From Apis mellifera (Eukaryota; Arthropoda; Insecta; Hymenoptera; Apidae): 64,000 nucleotides of DNA. Position 1 is the stretch's first letter. Every line of letters starts with the position of its first letter. The position numbers and the translations under genes were made by a program. Under the pieces are notes generated by a model that saw only the letters and a program-made list of their open reading frames with translations, was not told where the DNA came from and did no database searches. Of the stretch, positions 1 through 13,790 are shown piece after piece. Location of the stretch: positions 27,315,649 to 27,379,648 of the forward strand of contig NC_037638.1 of the NCBI RefSeq assembly GCF_003254395.2. Reading direction: 5' to 3'.

Positions 1-104
1 CATATTATATAAATCAAATTATTCATAAATTAATCAGTAAGTTAGGAAAAAAAAATAATAAAGATATATAATAATCAGATATCGAAATCTCTTGAGTGTA
101 TTTT

Positions 105-515
105 TGTAAATAACTATAGAAAAAGAAAAGAAATAGTGAGAAAAAGGATAGAGATAGAATAAAAATATTGAAATCAGCGCCATCTTCAGAGTGCCGTAAA
201 TGAAACGCAAAAAGAAAGGATAGAAAATAATAGGAAAAAGATAAGCATAGAGAATTAACTCTGAGAGCCATCTTCTGAGTACTTTTAGAACTTTTTGTAT
301 TTCTAATATCTGTGTAAGTCAAAAGATGGCGCAAATGATCAGTTCTTACTCTATTTCCATCCTTCTTTTATTATTTTCTATCTTTTCTTTATGTGTTTCA
401 TTTGCGGCACTCTAGAGATGGCGCTGATTTCAATATTTTTATCGTATCTCTGTCCTTCTTCCAATATTTATTGTCCTTATTTATATCGGTTATGACGCAT
501 AACCACAAATGAGAT
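105..515. repeat. Fold-back (palindromic) repeat, copy 1
   Basis: The left arm (about 138-210) and right arm (about 391-462) are inverted copies of each other, and a second, weaker inverted pair lies inside. A homologous copy is found at 1505-1890, including flanks outside the arms. The element carries four AGATGGCGC-like cores at 177-185 (reverse), 265-273 (reverse, GAGCCATCT), 324-332 and 416-424. It has no coding capacity and so is MITE-like; exact ends and target-site duplications are not certain. Confidence 0.8.
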
Positions 516-1504
516 GTGACATTTTCACTGTTTTAATTTTAATATTTCATTTCAATTTTGAATGTAACAATAATATAATTTTTAGTGTGTATATGTGTAA
601 AAGTGAATATGAAAATGAATATATTTATAGTCAGAAAATAATATTATTAAAAAAGAAAAATAATTTGTTAAATATATATTAATATAATTTCCTTACAAAT
701 ATCAATTTTGAAATAAAAATTATGACTGTCAAATGTCAGTTTTAGAATCAATTTTATGTTAGTTTATTATAACTTTTATAAATTTGATTTGTTGAATGAA
801 ATCCTATTAAAATCAATCTTCTCATAAAATTAATTTAGTCATAAATATATTTTAATATAATTTAATAAAAAATCTTTAAAAATATTATTGCTGAATATTT
901 TTATTCAATAGAATTAGTTTTTCAATGTAAGAGAAATTATAATTTGATTTTGTGAATTCCATATTTTTTTACAGTATAAAAGTAGGATATAAATATTTCA
1001 TATTCATATTAAAAGTACAAATGAAACGATCATATTGAAAAATGATAATGTTAAATAGAGCGATTATAGTACATTCTTATATATACAATTCACTATAAAT
1101 ATTAATTGTTAAACTATTAATTTATAATTTGTATATCTTATATGTTTTAAAAATCAATTATGAATATGATAAAATGAATATGTGTAAAATTCATCTTTGA
1201 AGTTACAAAAATTTTAAATGAAGAATATTTAACTATTGATATTTTAACAGGGTAAGAACAATTGTTTATAATTACAAATATAAAACAAAATGTATATTCT
1301 ATTATAATTTTATTTTTTGTTTGACATATATAGAAATGTATAAAGATTAAATTTATAAAAATAATTATAAAAAATCTGTTTTGGAATATAATATAAACAT
1401 GTGCATTTAATTGTAGAGTAATAATTACCAATTAAGATTAGAAAATGTTAGATATAATTGAAGGAATAGATATATATATATACATTAGTAACTATTTTCT
1501 GTCA
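516..1504. other. Very A+T-rich spacer, no gene seen
   Basis: This is extremely A+T-rich, almost CpG-free sequence between the two fold-back repeats. The open frame across 1147-1431 is a chance frame in A+T-rich DNA. I see nothing else. Confidence 0.7.
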
Positions 1505-1890
1505 ATAGTTAAAGAAAAGCAAAGTGAAAGAAATAGAGTAAAAAATACTGAAAACAGCGCCATCTCCAGTTGAAATGCTGCAAATGAAACGCAAAGAGAA
1601 AGCAATGGTAAGATAGGGATAAGAATTGACTCTTAGCGCCATCTTTTAACTTCAAAAGATATTAAAAGTAAGAAAAGTTTTAAAATTCTTCAAAAGATGG
1701 CACCAAGGGTCAATTCTTACTCTATCTATCTTTCTCTTATTATTTTCTATCCTTTTCTTCTATGTTTCATTTACGGCACTCTGAAGATGGCGCTGATTTC
1801 GATATTTTTACTCTATCTCTATCCTTTTTCAACTATTTCCTCTCCTTATCTATACTCTGTTGGCGCGTGACCACCAGAGAAAGAGATGTC
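1505..1890. repeat. Fold-back (palindromic) repeat, copy 2
   Basis: This copy has the same organisation as the element at 105-515, in the same orientation, with scattered substitutions and small indels. Its AGATGGCGC-like cores are at 1557-1565 (reverse), 1636-1644 (reverse), 1695-1703 (AGATGGCAC) and 1785-1793. Shared sequence continues to the right of the palindrome (a Tg-Gcg-tgaccac motif). Confidence 0.8.
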
Positions 1891-4800
1891 AATTGAACGT
1901 TCTTCTTTTATTTTTTTCCCTTTCAAATCTATCAATGTATCTTAATCTTTTAATATAAAAAAAATATAGATATTATATTCTTGACATTATGTTTCTAGAA
2001 CAATAACGTTGCAAAGCATAGTGCATATCTGACGTAATATCATACGAAATTTGATGCAAGACATCTTTTGGACGACGGCAATGGGATTGAACGAACGAAT
2101 CCTGGCCTGGTAACAGAGAGTAAGAATTTTAAAGCATTCTATCGAGGTACAATAAACGTACAATAAAATTTCTCGTTCCGAATGACACGATAAGGGAATA
2201 TGTCGGTCACAGAAAGCCGCGGGGAAAGGTCAGGACAAAAACGAAACGTAATTGCATTATAAATGCTTCAATACGCCCTCGGGATAAAAGGAAGACGCGG
2301 TTTAATCGAAGACTTCTTTATCTCTGGCGTGTAAATCATACGGAACTGTCAAATCAGGCCGCTGTTCACGCGAATGCGTACGTAATGCGTTTTCCTGGCA
2401 ATGACGACACAAATGACAAATTAACCATGAATTCTTTAACAAGAATATTAATTCTCGCGTAACATTGTACACATCGTCGTATTCACGATCGATTCGAAAC
2501 GTGAAACTTTTTGTGGAATAAAAATTCGAATATTATGAATAAATATCGTTCATCGTGATAATTAATGTACAAACCATCGAATCGATCATTGAAAAAAAAA
2601 ATATGTATAAATTATCTGATAGCTCGTAGGTATTCTCTGAATTCTTTGAATCAATGATTAATTCATTGATCGATACCATCGATTAGCATAATTAGAATAT
2701 TGAATTGTTTATAGCGATATCGTAATCAATGATCGACGTTCGTTTATTCGTAACAACCTTCGAAAACATTTTTAAAGTGGATAACCTAAATGAAAAAAAA
2801 AAGAAGAAGAAGAAGAAGAAAGAAGAACGTATTATTGCTTGGCAATAAAATTTGAATAAATCTACTTGTTCATTGTCTCCACTCGCTGTTATCTGTCAGG
2901 ATAAAAGACAGTTTTTTACGTTTCCATTATCGATCGATCGGAATTTTTTCAAGTGTTTATTTTCTTAATCATCGAAACGAATAGCAGCAAGCATTGAAAT
3001 CTAATTGTACAAATCGTATTATCGACTAATTAAATCGATTAATTAGACTCGATAAATAAAATTTCACCGTGCGACGGCTGAATTCAATTATTTCACGGAT
3101 AAAACTCGTGAAATAATTGAACGGAATAATATAAAAGTTTAGGAAGATTTATTATCGGAAAGGATTATCGAAAAATTGGACTCGATCGAAGGAGAAGGAG
3201 AAGAGAAGCGGAACGGAAATGACGAAAGAATAAAGGAGGTGGTGGTTGTGTGATAAAGAAATTCAACGGCGATAGCCGTGTGACAGGCAAAAGCGAATGG
3301 TCGGAATCCGCGTTAATTTGGTTTTACGTTTCAGAGTGATTATACGTGACTCGACGCCGTAACGCAATACGGATTTGGGCGGTTCTTTAATCCGAAACAA
3401 AGCGGCGGTTTCGGTGGGCACACACGTGGATGTGGGAGAGACCTCACACATCGTTTCACCGCGAGTTTCACTTCTTTCCTCCGCTCCTATCCGGGAGCGC
3501 GAAACAGAACTTCCTACCTAGCCACCAACCTATACCTTCGACTATAATTACGACTATAATATCGACTATAATACGCGCAGCCGATTACGTGACCTCTTTC
3601 TTTCCGTCGTGGATCGGAAATCGATTATTTTTTCCAGATCGAAAGTCTCTTCGAATCTCACTAGACTCCTTAGAAACGAATTACAATGGAAATATTCCGT
3701 TGGAGAGGAAGGAGAGATTAACGAATATGAGCGATTATTTAATATTTTTAACGTTGCAATCGATCTGAGGCGAGGAAAAATTTCTTCCCTTATATTTTTC
3801 CCCCCTCTCTCTCTCTGTTTCTATTACCTATCGATAATTTTTGATATTACTTATCACAAAATGTGGTGTGACTTCGAGTAATCTCGAATAGATATGTAAG
3901 TTTATAATATAAATAATTTCTGTATAAACTATATATTAATTAATTGCACAATATTATTTACGTTTGCTATTGATTCTCACACGTGGCTTAAGTAAGTGCC
4001 TTCATTATTGTTGTCAATAATGGTTGTTAACTGCTTCTTACGATACAATAACAACTTTTTCTTCTAATCAATTGCGATGATGTAATAATTTTTTAATAAA
4101 ATTTAAATCGAAAGGAAAACTGTCGTTGAAAAATATTACGTTAGAACGGATCTTAAGTAAATAGTAATTCTTAACGATATATGAAATCGTTGATAATCGA
4201 ATCGATTTAGATCCATGTGACATCAATTCAAACAACGTGTTCAAATTGTTACACTCTAATTTTTTGCGATTAAATTCTTTAACAGAGATAAAAGTTGGGG
4301 GCTAAGTGTATCTAACTTTGTAATCTTGTCCCGATATTTTCGAAATCTATTCTTCGTTTCAAACCGTTGTTTCCAATTCAGCATCATTTGTACCTTTTAT
4401 TCTTTCCTTAAATATTGACGAACTTGAAGATTTCTTTTTTAATCAACTTTGATTTTAATATAAAATTTAAAACGACATTTCGTGAAACTTAAAAATCCAA
4501 CTTCACTTGTCGACGCACGGATAATATTGCATCATACATCTTGGAAAATCATCACTAGGCAATTAAAAAAGGGAAAACAGTCGTACAATTATCGAAAAAG
4601 TGCCTCTCAAAATTCCTCGTATATAATCTTTCAAAATACGTATTTCAAAGGCAAATACTCGAATACCTTGCGAATTATGAATGGAAGAAATTTGCAATTC
4701 GCAACATGAAAATGAAATTAAGAAAAATTATTAAAAAAAACTCGAGGATCTGTAATATAATCACTCCAAGCATTCGTCGTCGATCGAACACTCACTTAGG

Positions 4801-7800
4801 ATACGCGAGAAAGAAAGAAAGAAAAAGGGAAAAAAAAAAACTTTGAAAAATGATTTCGACAGTCCTATCGTCGTTATTTATCAAACGCGTATCGTGGAAA
4901 TCCATTTGTTTACAGGTAGCCAACAGATTTTAATCTTTAACACGAGTTGGTACGATGCCAACGTATTTCAACGTGGAAGAATGTGTATATACTCGTATAT
5001 TACGCTTATCTGCGAGGATATTGTCGTTCCGAATTCTCATGGATTATAAGCTTTGCATAAACACACAAAGGTGTCATCGCGAAAACAAATCGTAATTACG
5101 AGTTGAACGACACGTAGATTTGCCCGTGGCCGTGTAATAGCTGTGTCGTGCAGTGCCGTTGCTGCTAACACAACCGCGTAACCGCGCTCGCTCGCACGTA
5201 CACACACACACACACACACGACCACAATAAGATTTAGAGATCTAAGTTCAAGTGGTCAAAGCGATGTTTCACGCTTGCCATCGAGTCGCGAGGCTCTCCG
5301 AGCTCACGACTCTCGTTGCACGCGCGCGTTACGCGTACCTACGGTATCTAACGTACTGGTGAAACGGTAAATTAACCTTCAATTAACTTCGCCTCGAAAT
5401 ACATGGGTTTTCGTCGTAATTACCAGAGCAAACAACAACCGTGTATCGTGTTGCGTCGAATTACGTCTTCACGATAAATCGCCGCGATCTATGATACGAT
5501 ACGGACGAGTATTCCGAGACGTTGTTACGGAACACGATGATTTACAACGAAGAGGAACGGATACGAAATAAATTTTCCTTTTTCTCTTCTTTCTTTTTCT
5601 TTCTTTCTTTTTAATTCCATTACGAAAATCGAGCGACGATGCAATCTAATTAATATATAAATAATATTAACATTCGAATATTTATCGATTCGAATATTCG
5701 TTATTAAGATTTCGATTGCCGATTGTAAGCGAGTCGAGAGAGTTGGTATCGAATTTGGAATAAGGAGGGGCCCGGCCACCACGTAGAAGAGCCGTTATCG
5801 GCGTCTAACAGAGAGAGACGTGTCTCTCGGGATCGGTACGGAACGTGGCTAATGCAGCAACGATATAGCCGGGTATATCGTTGGAATAACGAAATACGAT
5901 AAAACGGAGATCGGTGTATTCGCGTGGGAAGGTGGCGTCGTCGATAGGCCAAGATTCGAGAGACAAGATCGTGGCGTCGATAGAGGGGCCCGTTAATGCG
6001 ATACGCGGCACCGTCTCGTAAATACGATGCCACGAAAAATCGACCGAGCCGGTAAATCAATCCCGCCTTTTTTCCTCTCACGAATGGATTTCTCGTCCTA
6101 GCGCGGAAGATCGATCCGTGAAATCGCTCTGTCCCCTCGATGGATGATGGATCCATCCCGATTGAGAAAGAAAGAAACGGGAAAAGAAGAAGATCTTCTC
6201 CGATGGAAAAGTGAAATCGCGATTTCTTTCTTTCGTCGGGAGGATGAGATGAGAATTTTTATACCACGATAACGATATCCGAAATACGTATATACGTATA
6301 GTTTTTTATCCGTTTTAAATCTTGGAACGGGTGCAATACGTGTACGCGATTCCTGCGAAGGAAAACGATCCGATCCACGTGGGTAGCAGGCCGAACAAGC
6401 GAAATAATTGGACGATACAATTGATTCAACGCGGTGTATCGAATAAATTCTCTGTCCCGGCTTTTTTCAAGTTTGTTGCTGGGGCGGAGCGGAGGGAGGG
6501 AGGGGGGGGGGGGGGAATTTTCTTATTCAACGCTAGATTTCGCGCGTAAATCTTTCGCGGGAGCGTCGCAAATTTTAACGAACTTTTTGAACAACAATCG
6601 GGGAGAAAAAGGGAATAGCGCACAAATCATTAGATTGCGAGGCACAAAAATATACGTGTATCGCGATAAATATGGTTGTTTAAGGTGAGACACTTGGCGT
6701 GCACAAACGTCTCGTTATTTACGACTCGAGACAAAGTATGGCTGGCCAAATCTGTATGGAATTTTAGCGTCGAACGGGAACGGTAAACTTCGAACGAGGA
6801 AAACCTGGAATGAAAGATCGTTCCAAAACATTGGAAAAACATTCGATGTTTCGACGTCGATAATATAAGAGGGAAGGAAAGATATATCGCGGATATAAAC
6901 TTTAACACATTCCTGGGAAAGAGAGATTCGCAATGATAATTTTTGTCGACAGTCCGTTTGAAGAATATTTTAAAAGGGTTTAATTATCGAACGAATTTTT
7001 TTATTCGATCGTAAGCGATCGATAAAGATTTATTAAGTTACAGCACAACGTGTTTGTAAAGTAGAGTAGAAAAACTTTTTCCCTCTTTTTTTAGTTTGTA
7101 TTAAAATAGTTTTATTAAATTAAAAAATTATATTATTAAGAAACTTGCGCGTGTCAAATTTTACTTTCTATCCACGTACTACGTGTCCCTTTGCTCAATA
7201 TTTATTTATCATTAACGCGTACCCATTTATTTCTCCGAGGAGAAAAAAACAAGCAATTTAAGATTATAAAAAGTAGTTATCTAGCCGAAATTAGAAAGTC
7301 AAATCTATCTACGAGATAGGTTCGTCGGTTAGTCTTAAGTAGCATGGGACAAATAACTCGTTTTTCTTACCAAGTAGTATTTACGATAAGACTATAGCTT
7401 TATTATTCATATTTATTAGGAAATAAATTGCTCGCCAAGATTGAAATTCCTTTGGATGGGAAACCGATTGAATATAAATATATATCCGTATATATCGCTT
7501 AAAAGCTCCGCGTACATTTCCATGGAAACGAATTATAAGATAATCGTTTACGTCCTTCGTATTCTTAAGAAAGAAACCCGATAAACCATTCCTCTCGAAA
7601 ACGCGCGAAACGAAACGATCGTTCGCAAGCTTGAAAGAGAAGAAGGAACGCGAAGAAGAGAGTGCACGGGTAGAAAGACTCTCGGTTGGGCCAAGGGAGG
7701 TTGATCGGCCAGTTCCAGTTTCTCCAATGATTTGTAATTACTGCCACTAATACGATACGAGTCGGTTGCAGAGGCTCCCAACCGAAACTTACGACCAGAT

Positions 7801-9090
7801 AGAATCGAAACAAAGGTTCGAGACGAAGAAAGAGAGAGAGAGAGAGAGAGGCTTGGCGAATAGGCCCATCACGAGCCCTTCGGCTTTACGATCTCTTACG
7901 GCGCCGCAGCTTAATCATTCGAGCCTTCCATTTTTTACTCTTTACTTCTTTTGACTTTGTATCCGCCCCCTCTTCTTCCTTTCCTCCGCTCCGCTTCCGT
8001 TCCGCTCTGGATTCTCGCCTCTGCCCGTAGCTACCGTCTCGAGAGGAACGGGGCGAGATCGATGCACGCGAAACGCCGCCGAAATTCCAGAAGCCCCACG
8101 ACCAGCCGCACCCCTTCTCGATCGCCACCCACGGTCTCGACATCCTCTCCTTTAAATCATGCCCCCTGAAAAAACCAATTATCACGTGTCGTCGCGCGGC
8201 GACCCATCGTTCCGCCTCCCTCCTTCGATCCACGATAATGCTCGATAATTTTTTTTTTTTTTTCATCGATTTCGTTCGATACTCGTCACTCTCTCATGAT
8301 TCATTCGATGGAAATTGAAAGCGGAAGTGTATTATCGGATGATTTAAGAAATTCTTTTCCTTTCCTCTTTCCAAGAATTACACAGAGCGTATCTTGGATC
8401 CCGAGAAACGTTTTCTAGCGTCCGATTTTTCCCCCCTCCCTCGGTTAGAACGATCGAAAGAGGAATGGTAGAAGCTATCTGTTCATCTCGAGCATCGAGA
8501 TGGTGGGATCACGATGACGTCGATTTCGATGTTGCGAGGAAACGATGTGACGAGGCATGGTTGGGAAGGGGGACGTGCAAATTGATTTGCGGTTCGTCGT
8601 GTGCCGATACACGGTTCTGGCGCCACACCGGCATTCCACCATTTCCGGAATGGCGTAACTTCTCCTTCCTCCCATCCGACTCGACATTAACATGGGCCTG
8701 TTAATGCTCCCCCTCCTCCATCTTCGTCCCTTTTCCTCCTCTCTTTTTTTCTTTTTTTTCGATAAAAGCAACGAAGTTTTTCAGAGATTCCGTCACCAAC
8801 ATTCCGAGCTTCTAGAATTCCACCGAATTCTCCGATTCTCACCGATTAAAGAAAAAAAAGAAAGAAAGAGGGAGGGAGGGGAATCGAAACGGAGTATTCG
8901 TTTATTTATTTATTTCGGTAAGGTAAAGAGGGGAAAAAAAACGTTTTCGACGCGCGCGTTTGTCACAAAGAAGTGAGAATTTACGACTCGACTTTTTTTT
9001 TTAGGGTTTTAATTTCCCCTTTTTGGCGCTTCGCTGCTGAACGAGGCGGAAAAACGGAGGATCAAGAAATTTTTAACTCGTCGTAAAATT
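1891..9090. other. Non-coding DNA downstream of the FGF gene, distal part
   Basis: CpG-rich intergenic DNA with no recognisable exon or RNA gene. It holds simple repeats: (AAG)n 2800-2825, (CA)n 5201-5219, a 14-G run at 6502-6515 and (GA)n 7829-7851. Pyrimidine/purine-biased stretches such as 7950-8200 create spurious open frames on both strands. Confidence 0.6.
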
Positions 9091-9300
9091 CCGCGACAAT
9101 CTAACTAACTCGTGGGGGCGCGTTAAAGCCGCGGGTGGCTCGGCATTTCCAGCATTGTAAAGTTCCGTTTACACCCGAAACGCGAGTGGTCTTGAGCCGG
9201 GTCGAAATAATCTGTGGGAACCGGGGCCGCGCGGCACAATGGCGGGCTTATTAAAATTCCTGGCTGTATTTTATGCCCGCGAGATGGTGGGCAACGTCGC
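9091..9300. other. G+C-rich block, candidate regulatory DNA
   Basis: This is complex, non-repetitive, G+C-richer sequence standing out from the microsatellite-laden surroundings, with no open frame of protein-like composition. It is described only as a candidate constrained element. Confidence 0.25.
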
Positions 9301-11070
9301 GAGAAGGTACGCGAGCAGCGGCAGTAGTAGTAGTAGTAGTAGGAACGGAACGAAAGTGTGGAGAAAAAGAAAGGGAGAGATAGGGCTCCTCTCCTCTCGG
9401 TAAGGCCGGCGGAGAGAAGAGAGAGAGAAAAAAAGAAACGAGTACGAGATAAAAGGGCGGGAGGAGGGGAAACAGCGGTGGAAGGGGAGAAATTGAGGGA
9501 GACGGAATGTGCAGCGAGAAATGAAAAGGGTTACGGGAGAGGGAGAGAGAGAGAGAGAGAGAGAGGGAAGGAGAGACGGTCGTCGGATTAACCGGCGGAG
9601 AGGAGGAGGGAGAAGGCCACGCGACTCGAGGAGAGTCGAGGCGTAATCTCGCTACATCTACACCCACGCTTGCTAACCAACCACTATACCAACCATTCCA
9701 CTCCGCAACGGCGTTTCGCCGTGACCACTTTGGCCTCTCCATCCTTTCTTCGGCCTCGTTTCTCCTTTTTTCTTTCTCTTCGATTTTCGCTTCGTTTATC
9801 ATTACGCCCCTCTCGTTAAAATTACACGTAACCGAATATATAATCGCGGCTCGAGCAGGGAAATTGTCGGAGGAAATTTGTTTGTCGGGTTGGTAATCGC
9901 ATCGGTCTATACTCTCAGATAAGAGGAGAGAAAATATAAAGGTGATGATAAGGGGACCACCTTGCGGCAGACGTCGCGCGCGCATCGTGGAAATCTCCTC
10001 CTTTTCACTTATCGGCGGTATGGCGAGGTGATTGCGCGTCTTATATTCGCGCCAAAGTTCCCCGTACGAGATGGCATGTACCACAAGCCAGCAGCAAACC
10101 GGAGTGCGTTACCCTCGTGTATCGCTCTCTCTTATCGCCCGACAACCGCTTATCAAGCGCCAGTCTGCCAGACTCCCTCCGCAGGTGAATACAGGTATAT
10201 ATAGCCTACCTATCTCCGCACACCTATACGCAATCTTCGAGAGAGAGAGAGAGAACGCTCTTTTTGTATCTTCCCCGTTATCGCGAATTCCGGAGTGTCG
10301 AGCTTCCATCTGCCGCGTTTCTAAACGGTAATTGAATTCTCCTAGTACTCGCTATTTGCCCCGATACGCGCGCTCCCCCGCTATATTCTAGCATCGTGGA
10401 TACACCGCACGCGCCGCGAAACGCTCCTTTACGCTGTCATATATTGCCAGCCATAGATTCTCCTCTCTCTATTCCCTCTCCTCTATAGGAGATAAGATTT
10501 GTTTATTTACTTTGTAGCAATAAATAGAATCTGTACGGACGATAAGGTTAAGTGAATGATGTTGTTTCGCGATAACGTAAACATTGTTGTTTCGATAGTT
10601 GTCGTGGACATGGAGCAAAATCTTAATCCGCCACGGATAAGGATAATTCGTGTAACGAGTGTAATCTCTCCCTAATTTGCAATTGTACGTATTGCTTAAA
10701 TTGTACGGCGCGATCAAATTTGTCTTCGAAAGAACCCTTCGATCGAGGAAGAGGAGGAGGAATGGAAAGTCGAGAGGGAGAAATTGAATTCCTTTGTTCG
10801 ACGACTTGTAATTTCTTAATTTAAGAAGAAACGGAGAAACTCGCCCGGTTGGCCGGTTGCCAAAAGCAAATTAACTTAACGAGGAAAAGAGGGGGCAGTT
10901 TTGAGAGCGGAAATCACGCGAGACTGGAATGAGAGAGAGAGAAACATACGTCTCGGCGAAAGAATTCGCTGCCAATGTGGCGCGCACCTTGGAAGATCTC
11001 ACACCCACGAGCAGAAAACGGACGAGAGCTGCTTGGTCCCTTCGAGCTCGGGAAGGGAATCGAATTCAAT
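9301..11070. other. Purine-biased non-coding region with microsatellites
   Basis: It contains (GTA)n 9323-9342, (GA)n 9543-9565 and (GA)n near 10240-10254. The long minus-strand frame at 9251-10084 is read through these tracts and lacks an ATG at its 5' end. No supported gene. Confidence 0.6.
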
Positions 11071-11420
11071 GGGACGCCATTGTTATTTATTCTCCTAGGT
11101 GTGACTGGCCCCCTTGCCGGACGGCCCACGTGGCCCCGATTATTTATAAAATCGGTACCGCATCGCCGAATAGAACGGCGGTGTGCGTCGTGCTGGGCAT
11201 TAACGAGGAGCGTGTCGCGTCGTTATGCAATCCGGAACGAAACGCGCCACTCTTCCATAAGCAAGTAAGGGGAAGAGATTAAAAAGCACGAAGCATGTCT
11301 AATTGACCGCGACACCGTGCCTATTAATTATCATGCCTCGCTTTTCACGTCGATCGCGCGATGATTTGCACTGTACCCGTGCTTCCACCTCTTAATTGGA
11401 CGCTTCTTTAAGGTAATGCA
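11071..11420. other. Complex non-repetitive block, candidate regulatory DNA
   Basis: The block has mixed composition with homeodomain-type TAATTA/TTAATT cores (for example near 11323 and 11392), and repeat-free sequence with interspersed CpG. It resembles insect conserved non-coding DNA, but conservation cannot be tested here. Confidence 0.25.
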
Positions 11421-13790
11421 TAATTCGAAATACGAATAGGTGTTTTAACGATTTTGCTTCCCTCTAAATATAATAATTTTAGACAGATTTATTACCTTAC
11501 CCCCTTGTCCTTGATTTACAACGCTCGTTAAATTTAATTCGTTCGATTTAAAGGGATCTTAAACGGCACGACCGAACGTTATTAATTACAAAGATTTCGT
11601 CTAAAAGAGAAAATTATGGAAGGAGGGAAGGAAGAAGGGAATAGAAAGGTATAAAGTGGTACGTGATAATCGGATAAATATCTAAGAACGAGATGTGGAG
11701 TGTGGGGGTGGGTGTTTGAATAATTCATCGAAGAGGTGCGCATGTGTGTACGTATAACGCTTAAAAGGGCAGAGATAAGCGGCAGGTCTATGCATTGGCC
11801 GCGAAATGCATTAAAATCGCCAATAAACATCGCGCTCGCGCGGAATGCTAATAAATTATCCGCTCCCTTCCTAGCGGATATTGTCGAACGAAAACGGAAC
11901 GTGGTAGCCGTGGACGTGGAGCGTGGCGAGATGGAAGAAACAAGCGCCTCTGTTTATCCACACCGCCTGACGAGGTCTTACGTCTTAATCGATCGATCGA
12001 GATCGATATTTCTTCCCTTCCTCGATAAATCTTCCAAGATCGTCCGATCCGTGGAGGTTTCTTCGCTTCTAATCGTTCCAGTCCTCTCGTCACATTCCGT
12101 GCATTTTTCTCATATTTACACGGATAGAAAGATTTGTTGAAATTTTACATCGCGAAGCGTGTAATTTTATTTTATTTTTAAAAAGGGAGAAAAAAGAATA
12201 AGGGAAAAGTAAACGTATTTTAATTAATAACACGAAATGATGTAAGGGAAGAATAATAGTATAAGGTGTACAAATAGCCGAGTCGGTTGGTTGCATTTGG
12301 TATGTATAAAAATTACACGGCTATGCGCGAGCTTAGCACAGCAAGGGGATTGAATTAAATTCCACGCGACTCTCCGCCTCGAGTACCTTCGACGTGTGTT
12401 TTTCGAGGACGCTTTACGGGGCTCTCGAACAAGATTTCTGTGGAACGTAACAGAGGGAAACCGTACACTTCTATTGTGCATTGCTGAAAAATGACGGAAG
12501 GGTAAATATAACGAGGGTGATGAATATTTATAATAGCATTTCCAATTGATCCGATAGCGGGAAAGGGATTCGTATGTGCGTATTCGTGTAGCATGCCGAT
12601 GCATCGTGATCCACGCGCAAAATACACGAGGGGATGAATAATTAAAAGAAACTTGCCTCGACGCAAGCAAGCGTCTCTCTATGGATTTACGCCCGTTTTA
12701 CGGATTCGACTACCGAGTTACGCTCGATTTTACGCCCTACTTGGTGATTAATTTAATTATTTCGATCGAAATTCGATTCGTATCGATCGTTGATCACTCG
12801 CGTTATCAAACGTTGAATTAACGAAAAAATCGATGGCGCGCGTCATCCTTTTATCTTATTACGTTGCTCGGAGATCGTAACGATGCTAGAAGAATCTCTT
12901 CTTCATCGTGATCTTTCATCTTCTTGACTTCCCGACAATATACCGATAAAATGATACATTCGAAAGATCGTTACGGATACGTTTCTTTTTTTTAGAAAGA
13001 GAAGAACAAAGAAAACCGACGTCCCAGATAAGAATCACGAGATTGTGTCATTATTCGTCTCGACGGAGAATAAGGCTTCTATCTTCGAAGTGACTTGCAA
13101 AAATATCGAAGAAGGGTGGCAAGTTAAGGTAGAAAATTTCGTGGCACCAGATCCTTTGTTCTATCCATCCCTCCTCGGATTCTTTCTCAAAGCTCTCAAT
13201 TTCCCTAATTTCGATAATTCGATCGAGGCAATTTAAGGGAGATTTGCAATAATATAAATCGAAAAATATTCTAATATATATATATATGGAAGAGAGAATA
13301 ATTAAAAGAATAATTAGCATAGTAGTTGAATCTATTAATACGATTATTTTTTACGTTTCACTCATCTATCTTATTTCTCCGTTTCATATTTATCTGTTAA
13401 GAATCTCATATCTTATCTAGCCGTAATATTTTACTTGTGCGCTTGAATATAGCAAAAAGAATCTTGCTATTGATTTATGTGTAATATACTGCACGAGTGG
13501 TAGTGGTGCGAGACAAATGAGTGTATATATCATGGAGATGTAACATACCGTATCTACCATCTAATGCCTTTAATACTAATTCCAGCACGAAAAAGATACA
13601 CGATATATCCCACACGTATTCTCTATTTTCTTCTTTATTTCCCTCAACTTATTCCCACATTTAAATTCTTCGCTTCGATTATTAAATTTTTAAAATCGAT
13701 ACACTTGAAAATCGTAAATCGGCAAACCCACGAATATTTATCCACGATTGAAAGATCCGTTCGTATTTTCCGTTGTGCTCTTTTCCACCC
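11421..13790. other. Intergenic DNA, no gene seen
   Basis: A+T-leaning CpG-rich sequence with short chance frames on both strands. I see no exon with convincing splice signals and protein-like composition. Confidence 0.55.

Noticed and set aside
5704..6156. 150-codon minus-strand frame
   Set aside because: Arg/Tyr-rich composition typical of CpG-rich non-coding DNA, with no domain and overlapping frames of equal quality.
9251..10084. Longest open frame (277 codons, minus strand)
   Set aside because: It begins with GTG rather than ATG and runs through (GA)n/(TC)n and (GTA)n repeats giving Ser-Leu and Thr runs. It has no domain and no splice context.
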